64,000 bases of DNA from Callaeas wilsoni. Taxonomy: Eukaryota > Chordata > Aves > Passeriformes > Callaeidae. Positions within the stretch are counted from its first letter, which is position 1, and each line of letters begins with the position of its first letter. The stretch is from NCBI GenBank assembly GCA_013398955.1, contig VWPU01002903.1, positions 1 to 64,000 on the forward strand. The letters run 5' to 3'. Shown in pieces: positions 34,401 through 48,200 of the stretch. Under the pieces are notes generated by a model, which ran no database searches, was not told where the DNA came from, and worked only from the letters and a program-made list of their open reading frames with translations. The position numbers were made by a program, and so were the translations under genes.

Positions 34401-35591
34401 CTTAAAGCCAGTTCCCACCCACATGACATTCCCTGACTCCACTTTGTGCTCACAAACTTGGAGGCTATGATTGCACATCTCATCCAAAATCCACAGCTGC
34501 ATTAGGATTTAAGATTTCAGCAGAAGGTAAGAAACTCAGTTATTCGATACTTGCGTCACATTTGGTGACCTGACAGATGTTTTACTAGCAGCTGGGAAAG
34601 AAATAATTGGCAAATTGAGCACACACTAAAGCAACACAATCTGCTTCTGAGAAGCAGGTATAGGGTTCAGGACTGAAATAGCCACATACTGACAAGTGTA
34701 TTAGCACTTTAAATACCCCAGGGAAGGAATAAAATTAACCAACCTCCTGACACAGAAAAAGGCAGGTGAAGTATTCTAGGGGAAAGGAAAAATAGGACTG
34801 TTTTATTTCTGATTTTGAAGAATATGAACCTGGCTTAGGTTCTCTGTAATACATATCTCTTTACTATGAAAAAGGTAAAAGTATATGCCACATGAAAACT
34901 AAACTAAAAAAATTCTTGTAATTCGCACATTACACAGGAACTCTTTTCTTTCCTACAAGTTAAGTGGACAAGAAAAAGAAAGAAAAAGTAATCCAAGGCT
35001 ACCAGATGTCATTTTCAACCCATTTGACAACTGGTATTATAATGAGCAGCCTATTATATCATTTTCTTGCTTCTTGTCTTTCAAAGGTACATGTGGCTTT
35101 CTCAGATCCTCTGAGTACAAGAAACGTCACATCAGATGAAATAACTGTGGTAATGGCAAGGCAATTTCAGGTTGTGAAACACAACCGCAAAGTACAGCTG
35201 GGGAAAAGCCCTAAACTGAGCCAAAAGGCTGCTGAATTAATGCAGACACAAAGTATTTAACACAAGATTTTATGTTAGAAGCAGTTGCCTTGGCAAAACA
35301 AAGTTTTCTAGAAACTCCAGTTATTCTGCGGAATAAAATCGTTACAGCTTGTTGTACTGAGCAGGAGCAAACAGGCAGGAAGGACAGACCTGCATCAGTG
35401 TCTGCCTCCTCTCTGTCACGCTAGTGTCACTAGTGTCCCCATCCTCCTCACCCACTGTACGATTAAAAGAAACAAAATCCTTGATGTCATTATGGCTTCG
35501 TGTCTAATCAGTGGCGGTGGTCTGTAATTCAGTTGCTTAGACATGCATGATCTTGGGTAGCTTTGGCTTGGGAGAATGAGGCCCAGGACTA
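28471..35591. other. Non-coding stretch, no gene recognised
   Basis: About 7 kb of AT-rich sequence with no recognised transposon or exon. Adjacent frames around 32805-33134 (-) and 33179-33523 (+) are about 110 codons, without domains, signal peptides or motifs, and I judge them chance. An RFX-like site is at 29757-29770. Poly-A/T runs occur at 30644-30654, 33475-33483 and 34148-34160. Confidence 0.55.
29757..29770 (-). promoter_or_regulatory. RFX X-box-like site
   Basis: The reverse complement reads GTTGCTATGGTACC. It has a perfect left half-site and one deviation in the right half compared with the X-box. A motif-only prediction. Confidence 0.25.
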
Positions 35592-35925
35592 AATCACAGT
35601 GAGACAATGGCTTGGGTTGGAAGAGACCCTCAAAAGTTATCTAGACCAACCCCTTGCCAGGAGCAGAGACACCTTCCACTAGACCGGGTTGCTCAAAGCT
35701 CTGTCCAATGTGGTCTCAAACACTTCAGGAGTGGGGCATCCACAACTTCTCCGGACAATCTGTTTCAGTGCTTCGCCATCCTCACCATTAAAATTTTCTT
35801 CCTTATATCAAATCTAAATCTACCCTCCCTCATTTTAAAATCATTGCCCCTTCTCCTGTTACTAAAAGCCCTTGTAAAAAGTATCCCTCCATGTGTCTTC
35901 TAAGTACCTTGAAGATCTCATACTT
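35592..35925 (-). mobile_element. CR1 LINE fragment, antisense
   Basis: The plus strand begins 'ggcttgggttggaagagacc' (35609 onward), then 'gttatctagaccaacccc', 'agacaccttccactagacc', 'ggggcatccacaacttctcc', 'cttccttatatcaaatctaa' and 'ccttgtaaaaagtatccctc', fading after 'gtaccttgaagatctc' near 35905-35920. The element is on the minus strand and 5'-truncated. A 98-codon plus-strand frame across it is the antisense shadow often mistaken for a gene in avian CR1 copies. Confidence 0.92.
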
Positions 35926-36004
35926 GTGGAAAAGGTGCACCATACTGTATATCATCTACATTCCTTCCATAAGAGATCCTCAGAATGCTTAATAAACATC
36001 TAAT

Positions 36005-36225
36005 GAGTTTCATAACACCCTGGGAAATGTGCATGACATTTTACAGAGGGATGAAGAGGTATGGAAAGATTAATTGACTTGCCATACACTGACTTTGCAT
36101 CAAGCACCTGTCAGATATTTTGCAACGCACAGATTACTTTAGCTTCTCAAGGAAAGTCAGAGCTCCAGTGACTTTTACACAGTTATGTGTACAGGCACGT
36201 GCTGAGGATCAGACCAAAGCAATAA
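36005..36225 (+). mobile_element. Ancient MIR-type SINE (MIR1_Amn-like)
   Basis: The order of words parallels the MIR core-SINE body: 'cataacaccctggga', then 'cattttacagagggatgaag', 'gtatggaaagattaa' and 'ttgacttgccatacac' (36010-36090). Further on come 'acacagttatgtg' and 'gtgctgaggatcagacc' (36178-36215), like the MIR tail. The two halves are separated by about 85 bases that do not fit well, so there may be an insertion or two copies. It has no coding capacity. A few such amniote MIRs are conserved as enhancers, but nothing here proves that. Confidence 0.5.
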
Positions 36226-39200
36226 GATAGCTTAGCAGAAATTGGAAAAGAAAACAGATTTAGTCCTGGTGAATCTGAACACCTATTTTATATCTCTAAG
36301 ACAAAATATTGTCCCTGTGCCGAACACCCTGAAATATTTTTTCAGGAGCATGATTTTCCTCATCAAAATATTTAAAGTTGAGATTTTAGAAAAAGTCTAG
36401 TTTTCAGAATATGGGGAAAATACACTTTCAGACTTATTCGAGTGTTTCATATCAGTATTTTTATTGTTGCAAATTCAGCATTGCCTAAGCACATGCAAAC
36501 ATCAGTCAATGCACAAGTTGTCCAGCAATCTCAACAGTACAAATGAACCTAGAAGTGATGCAATGAATCAGTCTGGTTTAGAAGGTCTAAGACATAAACA
36601 TGTATTTACCAAATTTATTCCAGGTTCATCTCTCTATTCCTCCTCTTGTTCTACACTGCTGTTGTAGAACAAAGGTGTTTGAGGAAAGGGCTTGACACTA
36701 TCCTCTAGGTTCAATTCAAACGACTCAAGTAAATTATGCAGTGTTAACTTCTGACAGTTTTCACAGGAGACAAAGGAGTGAGTCTTACGTCTAAATAGAT
36801 TAATGTTTCAAAAATAACATTTTGTATTGGCAGGATTTGTAATCTTAAAAGCTGTAGAAACCACACCTTTCTCAGGCACTGCGGTCAGTATTTCAAGGAC
36901 AAACGAAGCTGCTAAGCAAAGCAAGAACTACTAGCCGGGTTGTCCATTTATTTGGAGAAGTGCTTCCACTGACATGAACATAGCGTGCATTGACAAGATT
37001 ATATTTGGGGGATAAAATACTCAGTCTCCATGGAAATAATGCATACCAAAGAGCAAAAAAACAGGCTGAAAATTTTTGGGGTGGGATTTTTTACCTGGTT
37101 TAGTTTTAGTTTTTTACAGAGATAACAGCTCTATTATGTGCCTTTTAGAAATGTTTACAGTATGCATTGTGACATCAGGGTCTAGTGATCCTTAAAAGAC
37201 TTTCAGGTCTTGGCCCTCAAGTACCTGAAATTTTCACATATCTCCCCCGGCAGATGAATACAAGATTTACAAGACATTTACCTCAAGCAAATGATGTGTA
37301 AATAATTTCTGTTATGATTTTGTGCTCTCTCCCAAATAACCACACGAGTATACAACTTTGTGGTTGGCCCTGCTTCATTTTTACCCTTTAAAAAGGAAAA
37401 AAAAGAGTCTATTAACATTACATAAACTCATCAAGTCAAAGGGCTATTTTTAATAAGTTGTTTGGGTTTGTTTTCAGTCCTGAGGGAATTCATCGTACTT
37501 ACGTTAGATTTTAAGTCCTCACCCTCTTCTGTGGAGTCCAACTACAAAGCACAAACTAAGTTGCCAGGTTTTGGGGGGTTGTTTTAAAAAGGTACTGTCA
37601 AAGACTCAATCAATTTATGTGAGCTACCTATTCCTGTGGAAAAGGATGCGCCTGACTCCAGTCAACAAAACTTGTCTCAGTTCCACCAGCATAAATATAG
37701 CTGAACTCCACCAACAATGCTTGAGGTCAATGATTTCCATACCAGCTTACTTCCCAGCTGCACAGTCTGAAAGAGCAGCAAAACATTGATTTATTTCTGT
37801 ACCTAATATTTAACTTTTTTTCACCTCTTACCTGGACTTGTGCTCCCTTTCGGGCTGTATATTCACAGACTGCCTTGCTGTGTTGGAAGATAAATGCAGA
37901 AAAAGGAGCTACTGCTTTGCTATAAGGCAAACAATACCTAATCCTATTTATTTTCTTCCTAAAGTGCTGAAGATTTGGCTCCATCTTATATTCTCGGCCT
38001 TCAGTTCGTGAAAAATAACTGTTGCATAAGGCGTGAATAATATTGTGTTATATAAATATCTTGTAGTATATGAACATGAAAGTGTATATTTATGGAGTGA
38101 AAAATGCGTAAAAAGCCAATTGCTTCTTCCACTTTAACTTAGTGGGAGTTTTCTCCAACAGTTTTTAACTATACTCTGTAAAGCTTAAGTGTTTTCCGGG
38201 CGGATTTGGAAAATGCTGCCAAAATTCCTTGAACTTCAAACCCCACAAAATGAGTATCATTTCTCCCCAGTTTCGTATGTCCTCACAGATATGAGCTACA
38301 TAAGAAGTCTCCTGCTATCATGCTGCTTGTCAAATTACTAGTGTTGTATCTGAAATTGAAACCAGTAATGAGACAAGGAGGCCTGGGAGATATATGCTAT
38401 AGCAACAATATCATGTTGATGCTTCATTCTAGTATTCCCTAGTTGTTACAGCAGTGGTGGCTAATTCTATGTCAAATGGAATATGTGCTATTAAGCTGAC
38501 TTCCCTATGTTCCTTTACACAACACTCTGGAAGTATTTTTTTTTCCAACTGGGTTGTTTTCCTTTGATGTTGATTTGTTAGTGAGTATATCCCTTCTGTT
38601 TTGCTCATGCAAAAAAAGCTAAAGTAGAAAGCCAAAAATAAAATTGTAATAATTACCATTCTGTACTTTTACTCTCTGAAGGGACTAGCTGGCGTAAGAG
38701 ATTTGTAAGAGCTTTTATGTCTTTCTGAATCCAGCATAAGGCAGTTGTCTACTATTTACCCATAATTCTGCTCTTTTTTTTACTTATTCTTTTACACTTA
38801 GTTTTTGCCTATTTTAGAAGAGATAAAATTTTTTAAAAAGAAAATATTATTCACTCAGTGCTGTAGCAAAGTCTGAGTTAATTTAATCTAGTTGTTTACC
38901 AAGGCAAGACAAAGTGGTTTAAGTGTGTCCCTTGCTACTTCAGGCCAGATGAACCTGTCTTCCAGAAGGCTTGCCTTTATCTTTCCCCTCAAATGTTCAT
39001 GTTTTACTGAGGTACAACAATAAAGAAGCCAGCCAGCAATGTCACCACCTCGAGGTATTTCCATGATTTCATTAAAATGCACCTTTCTAAAAACTCAATC
39101 AAGATTACTTTTCTCCTTGACATCAAAATGCTTTTGAACAAAACAGAAAAGAAGAGACCAAACTAAAAGCTGTGGCTTAAATTAGTTTTGAAAACCAAGG

Positions 39201-39910
39201 AAGTGAAATGGCCTCAGGACCTCTTTCATGCATGATTTTTATCTGTCTGTAGAAGTATGGATAGCAGCTATTTGTTACAGCATCTATTTATTACAGAAGC
39301 AGCCTTTCCCTGGATTTGATGACTCTATTTCCCAACAGAATTACCCCCTTACATAATGCACTGACAAAACTGCAACTCTACAACAACCCAATGGATACAT
39401 GCAGAGCACACGTTTGGACTACCATCACCAGAGATGTTTCACAGTTACATAATTTATCAGCACAGGCACAAACTAACCTTGCAAATAAGCAAAGCCAAAG
39501 ATGAGCGAGACAAAGAGAAGACGGGATACTTTAGGTCAATTGCAAGTAACTTCAATTAAGCTTTTATTTGATTTCTACATTTGTTGCCCTTTCTTCTTGC
39601 ATTGGAACTCAAACCTCTCATGGCTGCAGCTCTATGCTGCAGGGGTGACCATGGGATCATGGAACTCAAGGCCACCAACACTTGAACCAAGCCAAAATGC
39701 AGTAAGAGATGAAAGCAGACATAGGTCTGTACCACCTGCCTCCACTCCATGAGCTGAGACAGTGGGTTACCTTAAGGGGAGAGGTAGGAGCTGCAGTGGA
39801 GATAACACTGAACGGGCATCAGATAACCCCAGAGACTCCAGCCAGAGGGAAAGAGACACTGCTGTGGAGCATGCAAGATGTGTCATACTGTAAATCACAA
39901 CTCTGTGGCA
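36226..39910. other. Non-coding stretch, no gene recognised
   Basis: AT-rich DNA. A MEF2-like word 'ctatttttaa' is near 37443. No recognised repeats, exons or RNA genes; frames are below 100 codons and featureless. Confidence 0.55.
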
Positions 39911-39924
39911 GTTGCTGTGGTAAC
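39911..39924 (+). promoter_or_regulatory. RFX X-box consensus site
   Basis: 'gttgctgtggtaac' is a full match to the RFX X-box (GTTGC-C/T, two bases, GG-T/C-AAC). It overlaps the palindrome GTGGTAACCAC (39917-39927), which carries RUNX-type TGTGGT/ACCACA cores in both directions. It is the best single transcription-factor motif seen in the window. Function is inferred. Confidence 0.4.
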
Positions 39925-40436
39925 CACACCTTTTTAAAAACCAGTTGGCAGATAAAACATTTATACACTCTCACACCCTTCTTTTGAAATAGGTGAAGGC
40001 TGCAAAAGTGTACATCCCTCATTTGGCATAAGCTTTTATTTTCCTTCCATGAATTCTCTACCCCCACCTCCCAAAGTACTCAAGACAGGTCTGCAAAGAA
40101 TGAGCTATAGACTGGTTTCCTCAATTTCTCTGTGGACCAGTGAATAGCAGCATCCACGCAGAAAAAAACCATAACCAACTTACATCTTTTATTGCCTTTT
40201 TCTCCTTTCCTGATTTTCTCAAGATTATGAACGCATTGTTCCTAACTTGAATTTCAGCTGATCTGTCTTGTTTGTTTTAAAATATAGACAATTTTTCATG
40301 AGTTTACAGAAAAAAATGTTAGCATATTACAGTGTTGCTAGGATGCTTTATTACTGGAAGGTACTATGCTAAATGTATCAGTACAATTCCTTATCAATTA
40401 GAGAATCTTCCATAGCACCATAAATCCTGGTGCTTG

Positions 40437-40490
40437 CCCCACAGAGGACAAGTGTAGGACCTATATTTGAACTTGATCCCAGTTCACTCT
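40437..40490 (+). mobile_element. Possible MIR-like SINE tail scrap
   Basis: 'cccacagaggacaagtg' followed by 'ctatatttgaacttgatccc' recalls the MIR tail ('cacagctagcaagtgg...gggatttgaaccc'). The match is short and diverged. Confidence 0.3.
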
Positions 40491-41950
40491 AAGGGACTTA
40501 GTTTGGCATGAAGAAACCCCTAACACCATTTGGTGTTCCATGTAATGGAACCATCACTGCAACCTCTCCTTTGACCTTTCTCTTGGTGTGCTGGATCTGC
40601 TCTCCTCCAAATCACTTAGAAAAGATAGAAATTAAGGGGAAACCCTGGCAAAACCATTTCCAAACACAACCATTAGGTAGTACAAGGACAAAATTCAAAT
40701 ATTTCTGTTACAGTGAAATATCAGAACAGTCTGTCCTGCAAGAGAATTCATGATACCCCACAAGCCAACGTAACATAGCCAAAAAGCTTATGGATGGAAT
40801 GTTTCACGTATACTGAATTCCTGAATGTTCCTAGGGATTCTGTGTATTTATTAATGGATGAATTATTGCAAAAGCCTCATGGTTAGCTGCTGCTGAAGGC
40901 CTGTTCAGTGTGCTTAACTAAGACTGAAAGCACGATACGATATATTACAGGCTCATATGCAAAATGCAATTCTAAACGCTGAGCTCGAGATGCAAAGATT
41001 TTTAGATTACTGTCCTCAAGATCTTGAAAAGAGAAAGCTTATCTGTGTGTCATGGGGTCTGTAAAATGCTCCTTAGTAGTAATCAGTATTAAGTCAAAAG
41101 GAAGAAAAAACCCAATCAATGATACACCGCTCTTGTCCTTCAGAAAATCAAAGTACAACACAACACAGCCCCCAGCAATTTCTATTTTTCTTAGGGGAAA
41201 AAACATGACAGAAAACAAGCCAAGCATACCCTGCCCTAATCTATAGAAATACATTAGGAATTTATTTAAAAGCTACCTTACCAAATAGATATCTTATTGA
41301 AGCTGAGAGTGAGACTTTACATACAGGGTTTTTCGCCACCCTCAGAGGCTATTTGTGACCAAAACAAAGAACTAGCAGAGATCAAGATACTTGCAGAATC
41401 AGAGCTGAAATTGAGTGTCTGGTAGAACAAAAGTAATGGAGGTTAAAATACTGCCATGGCTCATACAGCATCTGTATCCTCATTCATGAGAATTCAGGAC
41501 CTAATTTATTTTCTGATGATATTCCCAGAGAGGAGACAAATTTGAACCAATATTGTCATTACAGTTTCCTCATTTTGAAGGAAGAAAAAAAAGCAGCCAA
41601 AGCTGTTTCTAGCCAATACACGGGAAGGAGATAAATGTGCATTCCCACTGCCAGCTGTGCCAGTGGAAGGTGGCACCTCCTTCCTGCCAGCCCACCCAGC
41701 TGTTCACTTGCAGCCGGTGCTGGGGATTTCTGCCTTCCTCAAATCCCCTTCCATCAAAACACACAAAGACCAACCTTTGCAGCTTGAACCAAGACAGATA
41801 ATTTTGCTTGATTTGGAAGGATTGCTCACTTGCACAGATCAGCCAACAAAAATGAGGGGGAGTGACACTGGCATGGGGTGGGGAAAACAAGACAGGTTAG
41901 CATGCAGAGGTTTCCTGCCTGCAATTTAAGTCTTGGTAAGATGACTACTC

Positions 41951-41969
41951 TTTTTATTTATTTATTTAT
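41951..41969. repeat. (TTTA)n short microsatellite
   Basis: About four TTTA units. Ordinary low-complexity DNA. Confidence 0.8.
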
Positions 41970-42218
41970 GTAGTTTCTTGAACATGAAGTATTTCTCCAA
42001 ATTAACATCTCAGAGTTAATCTAATGTTGAAAAACAGTACTGAGGATTATATCACAGGCAGAGTATAGCCCATCTTTTTAAAAGGGTAAGTACCTGTCAG
42101 TGAGCCAGCAGCTCAGGGGACGATATTCCATGCAGGAAAGATGGTACAGCTTCACTGACTTTGTCCTTTAATGCCTACCTGCAAGGATCTTCTGCATTCT
42201 GCATGTGTGATAGATGAT

Positions 42219-42290
42219 CATTCCTCAGCCACTATGGGAGGTGGTTCTCATTATCTTCATTTCATATGGTACACTCCCCAAGGCATTTAT
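42219..42290 (+). mobile_element. Possible MIR-like SINE core scrap
   Basis: 'ccactatgggaggtggttct' then 'cattatcttcatttcatatg' parallels the MIR core words 'ccctatgaggtaggtactattattatccccattttaca'. It is heavily diverged, and no tail was identified. Confidence 0.3.
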
Positions 42291-45200
42291 ATTATTTCCC
42301 TTACATCTGATTAAGAAAAAAAACCCACAGAAAAAAGTCCCAAAATCCAAAAGCAAACAAATCCCACTCTCCCACTGTCTGCCACAAATCAAAACCTAAA
42401 ATAGCAATAAAAAGCTTTATTTCAATTATACATTATTACTGTTATGCTCTACACATTGATTTTATTAGCAGAGAATTAAAGTGTATTATAAGGTTATTTG
42501 TGTCACTTGCAAAGCTGGGACTTTTATCTTATTCATCTCTTGAATGTGTAGCTATGTTTACTTTCACTGTAACCACATTTGTTTTCATCAGGAGGGAGTC
42601 TGGCTTATTATCTCAAATGCTATTGCCATAAAGTAAGTGGACAAAAATCCCAGTAAGAAATGCCTTCTGCCTTTCATAGAACAGAGATTTTTTGTGCTAA
42701 TGAACTTGCCTGTTAGCAGAAAAGTGAAAAAGGTAAGGAGCAATAGTGTCCTTCAAGGAAGAAAGAAAATAAAGCTTCCATACACGTTGCCATGACACTT
42801 TTCTACAAATAATGATTTCTGTCTATGCTATCCTAGATATGAAAACCACTCCTAATGCTGTTGCTATAACAAAGCACTCTGCTTCTACAGTGGGAAAGAT
42901 CTTTTACCTCCCTTTTTCACTAGTGGTTCATGTACAGCATATCTTCAAAGCCCCATCAAAGCCTAAAAAACACAGCACTTACTCACTGATGAGTCCATTA
43001 TTGATTCAAAGGCATTCAAGTTATTATTCCTCTGCCTCTGTGGATGCATCATCACTAGTACTAGCTGACTTCCAATGGTAATCGTCCACCTCTGTGAGAC
43101 TGAAATTGTCAATATCTCAAATCAAAACAGCTGGCTTGAGACCAGCTTAGATCGATAGAGCTGATGGGCAACACACACTCCCGCCCCACTTAGATTAGTA
43201 ATATAAGCAGTTTTAATGTTTTTTTTCATTCTGTGGTTCCTACAGCCTAGTCATTAACACTCTGGGATAATTGGGGTTGATGGATTATTGAAGTGAGCAC
43301 TGTGCAACTGAACCAAGATGACTCTTTCCCCACACTTGTCTCCAACCCTTGTTAGATGTAGTACAGCCTGAGCAGCTCCTGCGTTCGGCCCATGCCAGGT
43401 ATGAAGCAATCAAGCTCTGCCGTTTGCTTTGTGATCATTGCAGCACGTCAATGTTGCTGCACACTGAAGCAGGAGGAGAAGCAAAAGGAAGGACAAAACA
43501 GACAAGGAACAGAAAAGGTTGTAGGGTAGAAAGAAAAGTCCACCATCAGCTACTGTGTTCCTTGTCATGTTCCTTTTCTCCAGCTCCCATTTATTTATTA
43601 TTAGCTTGCCCTCCCTTCACAGCTCATGACACCGTTTAAGTTTCTATGTAGCTATTTATGAATTAGGCTTATTCTGTAACTTTTGTAACAGTTTACAAAC
43701 AACAGAGAATCTGGAATCCTGCTGAGCCTGAGAGGTAACTCAACTTGATTCAGAATGGATTAGAAAAGAAAATTTATTTTTGGCTGAGTATAAAAGGAAG
43801 TTTCTGAAGACTGCAGAACTGAGAAATGTCATTGTGAAACAGAATGACTTCTGATGCAAAAATTTTTCCTTTTTCTTCTTTTAGATACAATAGACACGGA
43901 TTGTCTGCATTTTAATACTGGATTGCTTTTTTTCCTAAAAAAACCCGAGAACACTTAGAATCACTACTTTCATCGTATACTGATTATTAATGATTAAGTA
44001 TAGCTATTAGACTGATACCATTTGCCATAGGTTAGATGTTCTCAAGTTGTGGAATTATGTTAGAAGTAAGCACAGAAATATCTACAGCACTAGGAATATC
44101 TGCAACAGCTGACACACTGCCTCTAAAAAGGATTTTGTACAAGGAGACTAACAAACAAATTTTGAAAACCCCAACTTTCCCAGTTTTGGAGGCTCAAGGT
44201 ATTTGTGAAAGCCTAAACCAAGCCAACTCCAACTCAGATCCTCCTTCGATTGCTACAAAAGCAGCTTTGGATGCTTTGAAGTCCATGACTTAGTCCCAGC
44301 TTTTACTTGGGACTGATGCTCCAAGTCACACTACAAAAGGTAATCATAGAAACAAAATATTTGGGACTTATGATGAGCATCAGCTCCTCTCTAACAGCAC
44401 CAAGGTTCAGACAAAGACAGTGTCATACACTTCAGAAATGAGATTTCACAAAAGCATTGGGCTGCATTTGCCTGCAACAAATGTTCCCATTGAGACACCC
44501 TTTTAATTTGTAATATGACTAATTTTTAAATAGAACCAAGGTGTGCAAGAACAAGTCCTTCCTTCTCTAAAACTTAAACCTAAAAAAAAAAATTTTTCTC
44601 CTGTCTTCTTGAGGACTCTGCCAGCCACTTTCCTCAACACTTTAATGCCTTAGAGCATCCTTGATCTTGCTCCTATAAGAGCACTGCTTTTTTAGTCTTA
44701 TGCAGACGTTTAAAAAAGTAGCATCTTATCAACATACTACATGCGTAGTAGGAAGTTCAGAAGGTCTTCTCTCCAGAAACCTTCTCTACTTCTCAGTTTT
44801 CTCTGCTGAATTCGACATCAATAGCTTTCCACGGAATGGCTTGCCATTTTAATGTAGCTGTAAGATCACAAGCAGCAAAGGTCTTCTAACATGAGTATAG
44901 TGCTTTTCTTTTCAATCAGCAACAACCTCCACCAAGCTCTCTGTACATTTTAAAAAATTTTTTGATGTGTTTTTCAGAACTGAGAAATCAAAGTCAATGC
45001 CTTTCAAAATGAGGTCATGCTTAGCTCCAAAATTATTTCCCTGTCAGACTTCCATTTTCAAATAAAAATAGAAGCGCAGACTTTCTTTTTACAGCAGAGG
45101 AATAGTCTCTCTTCGAGGCTGAAAATTTTGGTTTTTTCAAAAATCTGAAAACAAACATCTGGCTCCACAGGGAAGGGCGAACTACAGAAAAATATCAGTT

Positions 45201-48200
45201 CAAAAGACAAAAACAAGAAGTAATTGCTGGCAACTGGAAAAAGGAAGCTGAACAGAGAATATTATGCTGCTGATGCTAAAACGAGTCCTGCCAAGCCCCA
45301 ACAGTAATACTTCACATTCAACAGGTTGTGTCCTCAGAGGCATGCAACAGCGCACACCAGAAATTTCTGCATAGAGCTAGAGCTCCCACTTCAGCATTGG
45401 AGTGTTTTACTTCAGTCATAACATAATAACTCAATTTTATAGTCCACTTTGATATTGTAGGAGAAAGTAATTTACGAACAGGGGGACATGATGTGCTCCA
45501 ACAGGAAGCCTGCTACCTCACAGCTCCACCTGAATTATTAATTTCAAAGGAAAAAGAGAACAGCGACTGCAGCCATAACAAGTATTTTATTCTCTTTTCA
45601 AAGTCTACCACCCATTAATAAACTAGAGAGAAGGAAACTTTCAATGACCATAACATACCAAGATGCACTGTACACATCAATGTATCCAACACCCAGAATA
45701 GTGGTGGCAACACTTGCTCAGGCCCTACATTGTAACAGCTTATTTTGTACTGTTGAAAAACATTTATGTGTCAAAATGATGGGTGAAAGCATCACCAGCA
45801 AGACAATTTCCTGCAAGATCCCAGAGTAAAGTGTTTCTATACAATGCCAGCAGTGGGTTCTGCTGTTCAGCCCTTCATACCTGGACAACATTATTCCCAT
45901 CATTATCTCCACCATGACATACGGAAACAGTTATTTCAGTGGCATACAGGCATGTATTATGTTCTTTTTCCAATCTCTTTACTTGTGGAATCGAAGCCAT
46001 TTTTGCTGCCTGATCTTCCTTACTGACTTTGTTTTTTCTCAGCTTTTCAGTTAGCCATCAACATCCTTGAGAAGCAGTTCTTAAAGAAATAATATATATC
46101 TGTGAGGTCTTCTCAGAGCTGACTGGAGATTACGAGACTGTAAGCGTTCATTACTAGTGTGGTACAGTTTTATATTCCTGGTAGGTTAGATCTGGGTGAA
46201 GCTATCTTTATGTCAGTAAACAGCCTCCTGAAGTCCTCCTGAGGTTAAATAACTTCTAAAACTGACTCTGCATCTTGTCCCTTTCAGGTACTTCTTCAAT
46301 TCCTCTTAATTAGTATTTAGAAGAAAATGCTAAAAGTTTCAGAAGTTTTCATTGCACTCAGTTTTTGCATGGTGAAGGTATCTCATCCATCTGTTTTAAT
46401 TTTCTTTTACAGGAATGTTGGCCCAAAAGGGATCTCTTTATTCCATCCTGAATAAAGTAGCTTGTGTCTGTGTGCAATATTGACAAACTGCAGTGCCATG
46501 CTGATCATAACATCATGGCTGGCTATCTGTACATTGTATGAAATGCACAATCACTGTGCAATATCATAGTCAGAGCTAACAGGCTATGCAAATTCTTAAC
46601 TACCAAATGTCAGATTCTGCCCTCAATATCCAGACTTGTTCCCAGCTGCCAGAACTATAGACACTTTCTCCTTAAGCAACTCTTTCTCCATCTTTTCAGA
46701 AGCAAGGAGGAGATCAGCAAGAGTCAAGACAATGGTTATAACTCCCTAGAGATACAACAGAACTCAAATTTTGCTAAGTTCCTAACAAAACCTAATTTCT
46801 CTTCTTCCCCTTGAGAAAAGCCCAATGTAAACTTAGTTGTATACAGTCTAACCTGCTCAACAAATAAAACATTCAATTTAATGACCTTTGCAGCTGTGGA
46901 GAAACTTCTGCTGGATTTTTTTATAACGCAGTAGTAGGTCTAGTCACAGAGGATAATTCCGAAAATCAACTGAAAATGTAAGGTTTCATAAAGTCCAAAG
47001 CTTGAATTCTTCAGCCTTGACTTAAATGTCCTTCTCTCCCTCACTGTTTCTCCCAGTTTAACTATTAAGTTCCACTTCCAAGACTAAATTTTCATAATGA
47101 CACTATATTTTTATAGTTCAATTTTCCTGCTTAGTGATTTCAAAACAGAATATTTTAGACTGTTATTTTAACAAGTGTAAAGTCTTGCAAACTGTAGAGC
47201 TTTGGCCTCCTTACTGTTTGATAGTGCCAAAACTGTAGCTTACAGACATGCCAAAAATATGTTGTCATACTTCAAATAGCATCTTATGTTTAGCATGATC
47301 ATTCCAACATAGATAAGAATTTGGGCAACAATTGGCACCTTTGTGTTCAACTCCAAACAACATTGGAGTGATCCGTATTGTAGACATTTACTGTTCTCTG
47401 AGATCAGAGGCCTATTCAAGATCAACTGAGCAACAGATTTGAAACAAGAAATTTTTTACTATTTCTAGAAACCTTGGCTACATAGCTTTCAGTTTGTTGA
47501 TCAGCGATGTTTTATTGCCATGAAGTTATGCTAAAACCATGACAGATGTTGCTGCTTCTTTATAAACAGTGCACGAGAAGTGATTGCTGTTCCACTCGGG
47601 CACAGCATGATAAGGCACAAAAGAAATGAAAAAAGAAAAGATTCCTATACAGTCATAAAAATAGTGCATCACTTGCTGAAAAATTTTAGATAAAATTTTA
47701 AATACATGCAGAAAGCAGATAACACAACCTTGTAATGATTCTAATAATTATCAAGTAAGCTTTTTGAAATTGTAAGGCTAATGGCATTGGACCTTGAGCA
47801 GAGACTAAGGAAAGAAAGCAACAATTGTAAAGCAATTAACCTTGTTCTAATGCTATAACTTTTTAGGATAATATTAAAAGCCACTTGCCATTTTAGACCT
47901 TTAGAGAATAATGAAAGACTAGGAGATATTATTCAACCAAGAGAAAATTTTGCTTAAATGTGTATTTCCCTATCATTATTTGGAGTGATTGGATCCTATT
48001 GTGAGCTCAAAGAACAATCATATGATGGTGTAAATTGCTGGTGGGATATTAAACTTTAGTTACAGGTCCGGTTACACCTTGTTTGGATTGCTGCATTTAA
48101 CTCTTCCTTTTAAATCTTTAGATAGATTTAAAAGATAGCTAGACATACCACAGTTGAAAGGGCAAGTGCAAGGGACTTCATGAATAGAGCACTCTGGCTT

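Noticed and set aside
35607..35903. 98-codon plus-strand frame
   Set aside because: Antisense shadow of the CR1 copy at 35592-35925.
48020..48110. Faint CR1 ORF2-like word ('ggttacaccttgtttggat')
   Set aside because: Too short and diverged, and out of order relative to the better fragment at 48490-48630.
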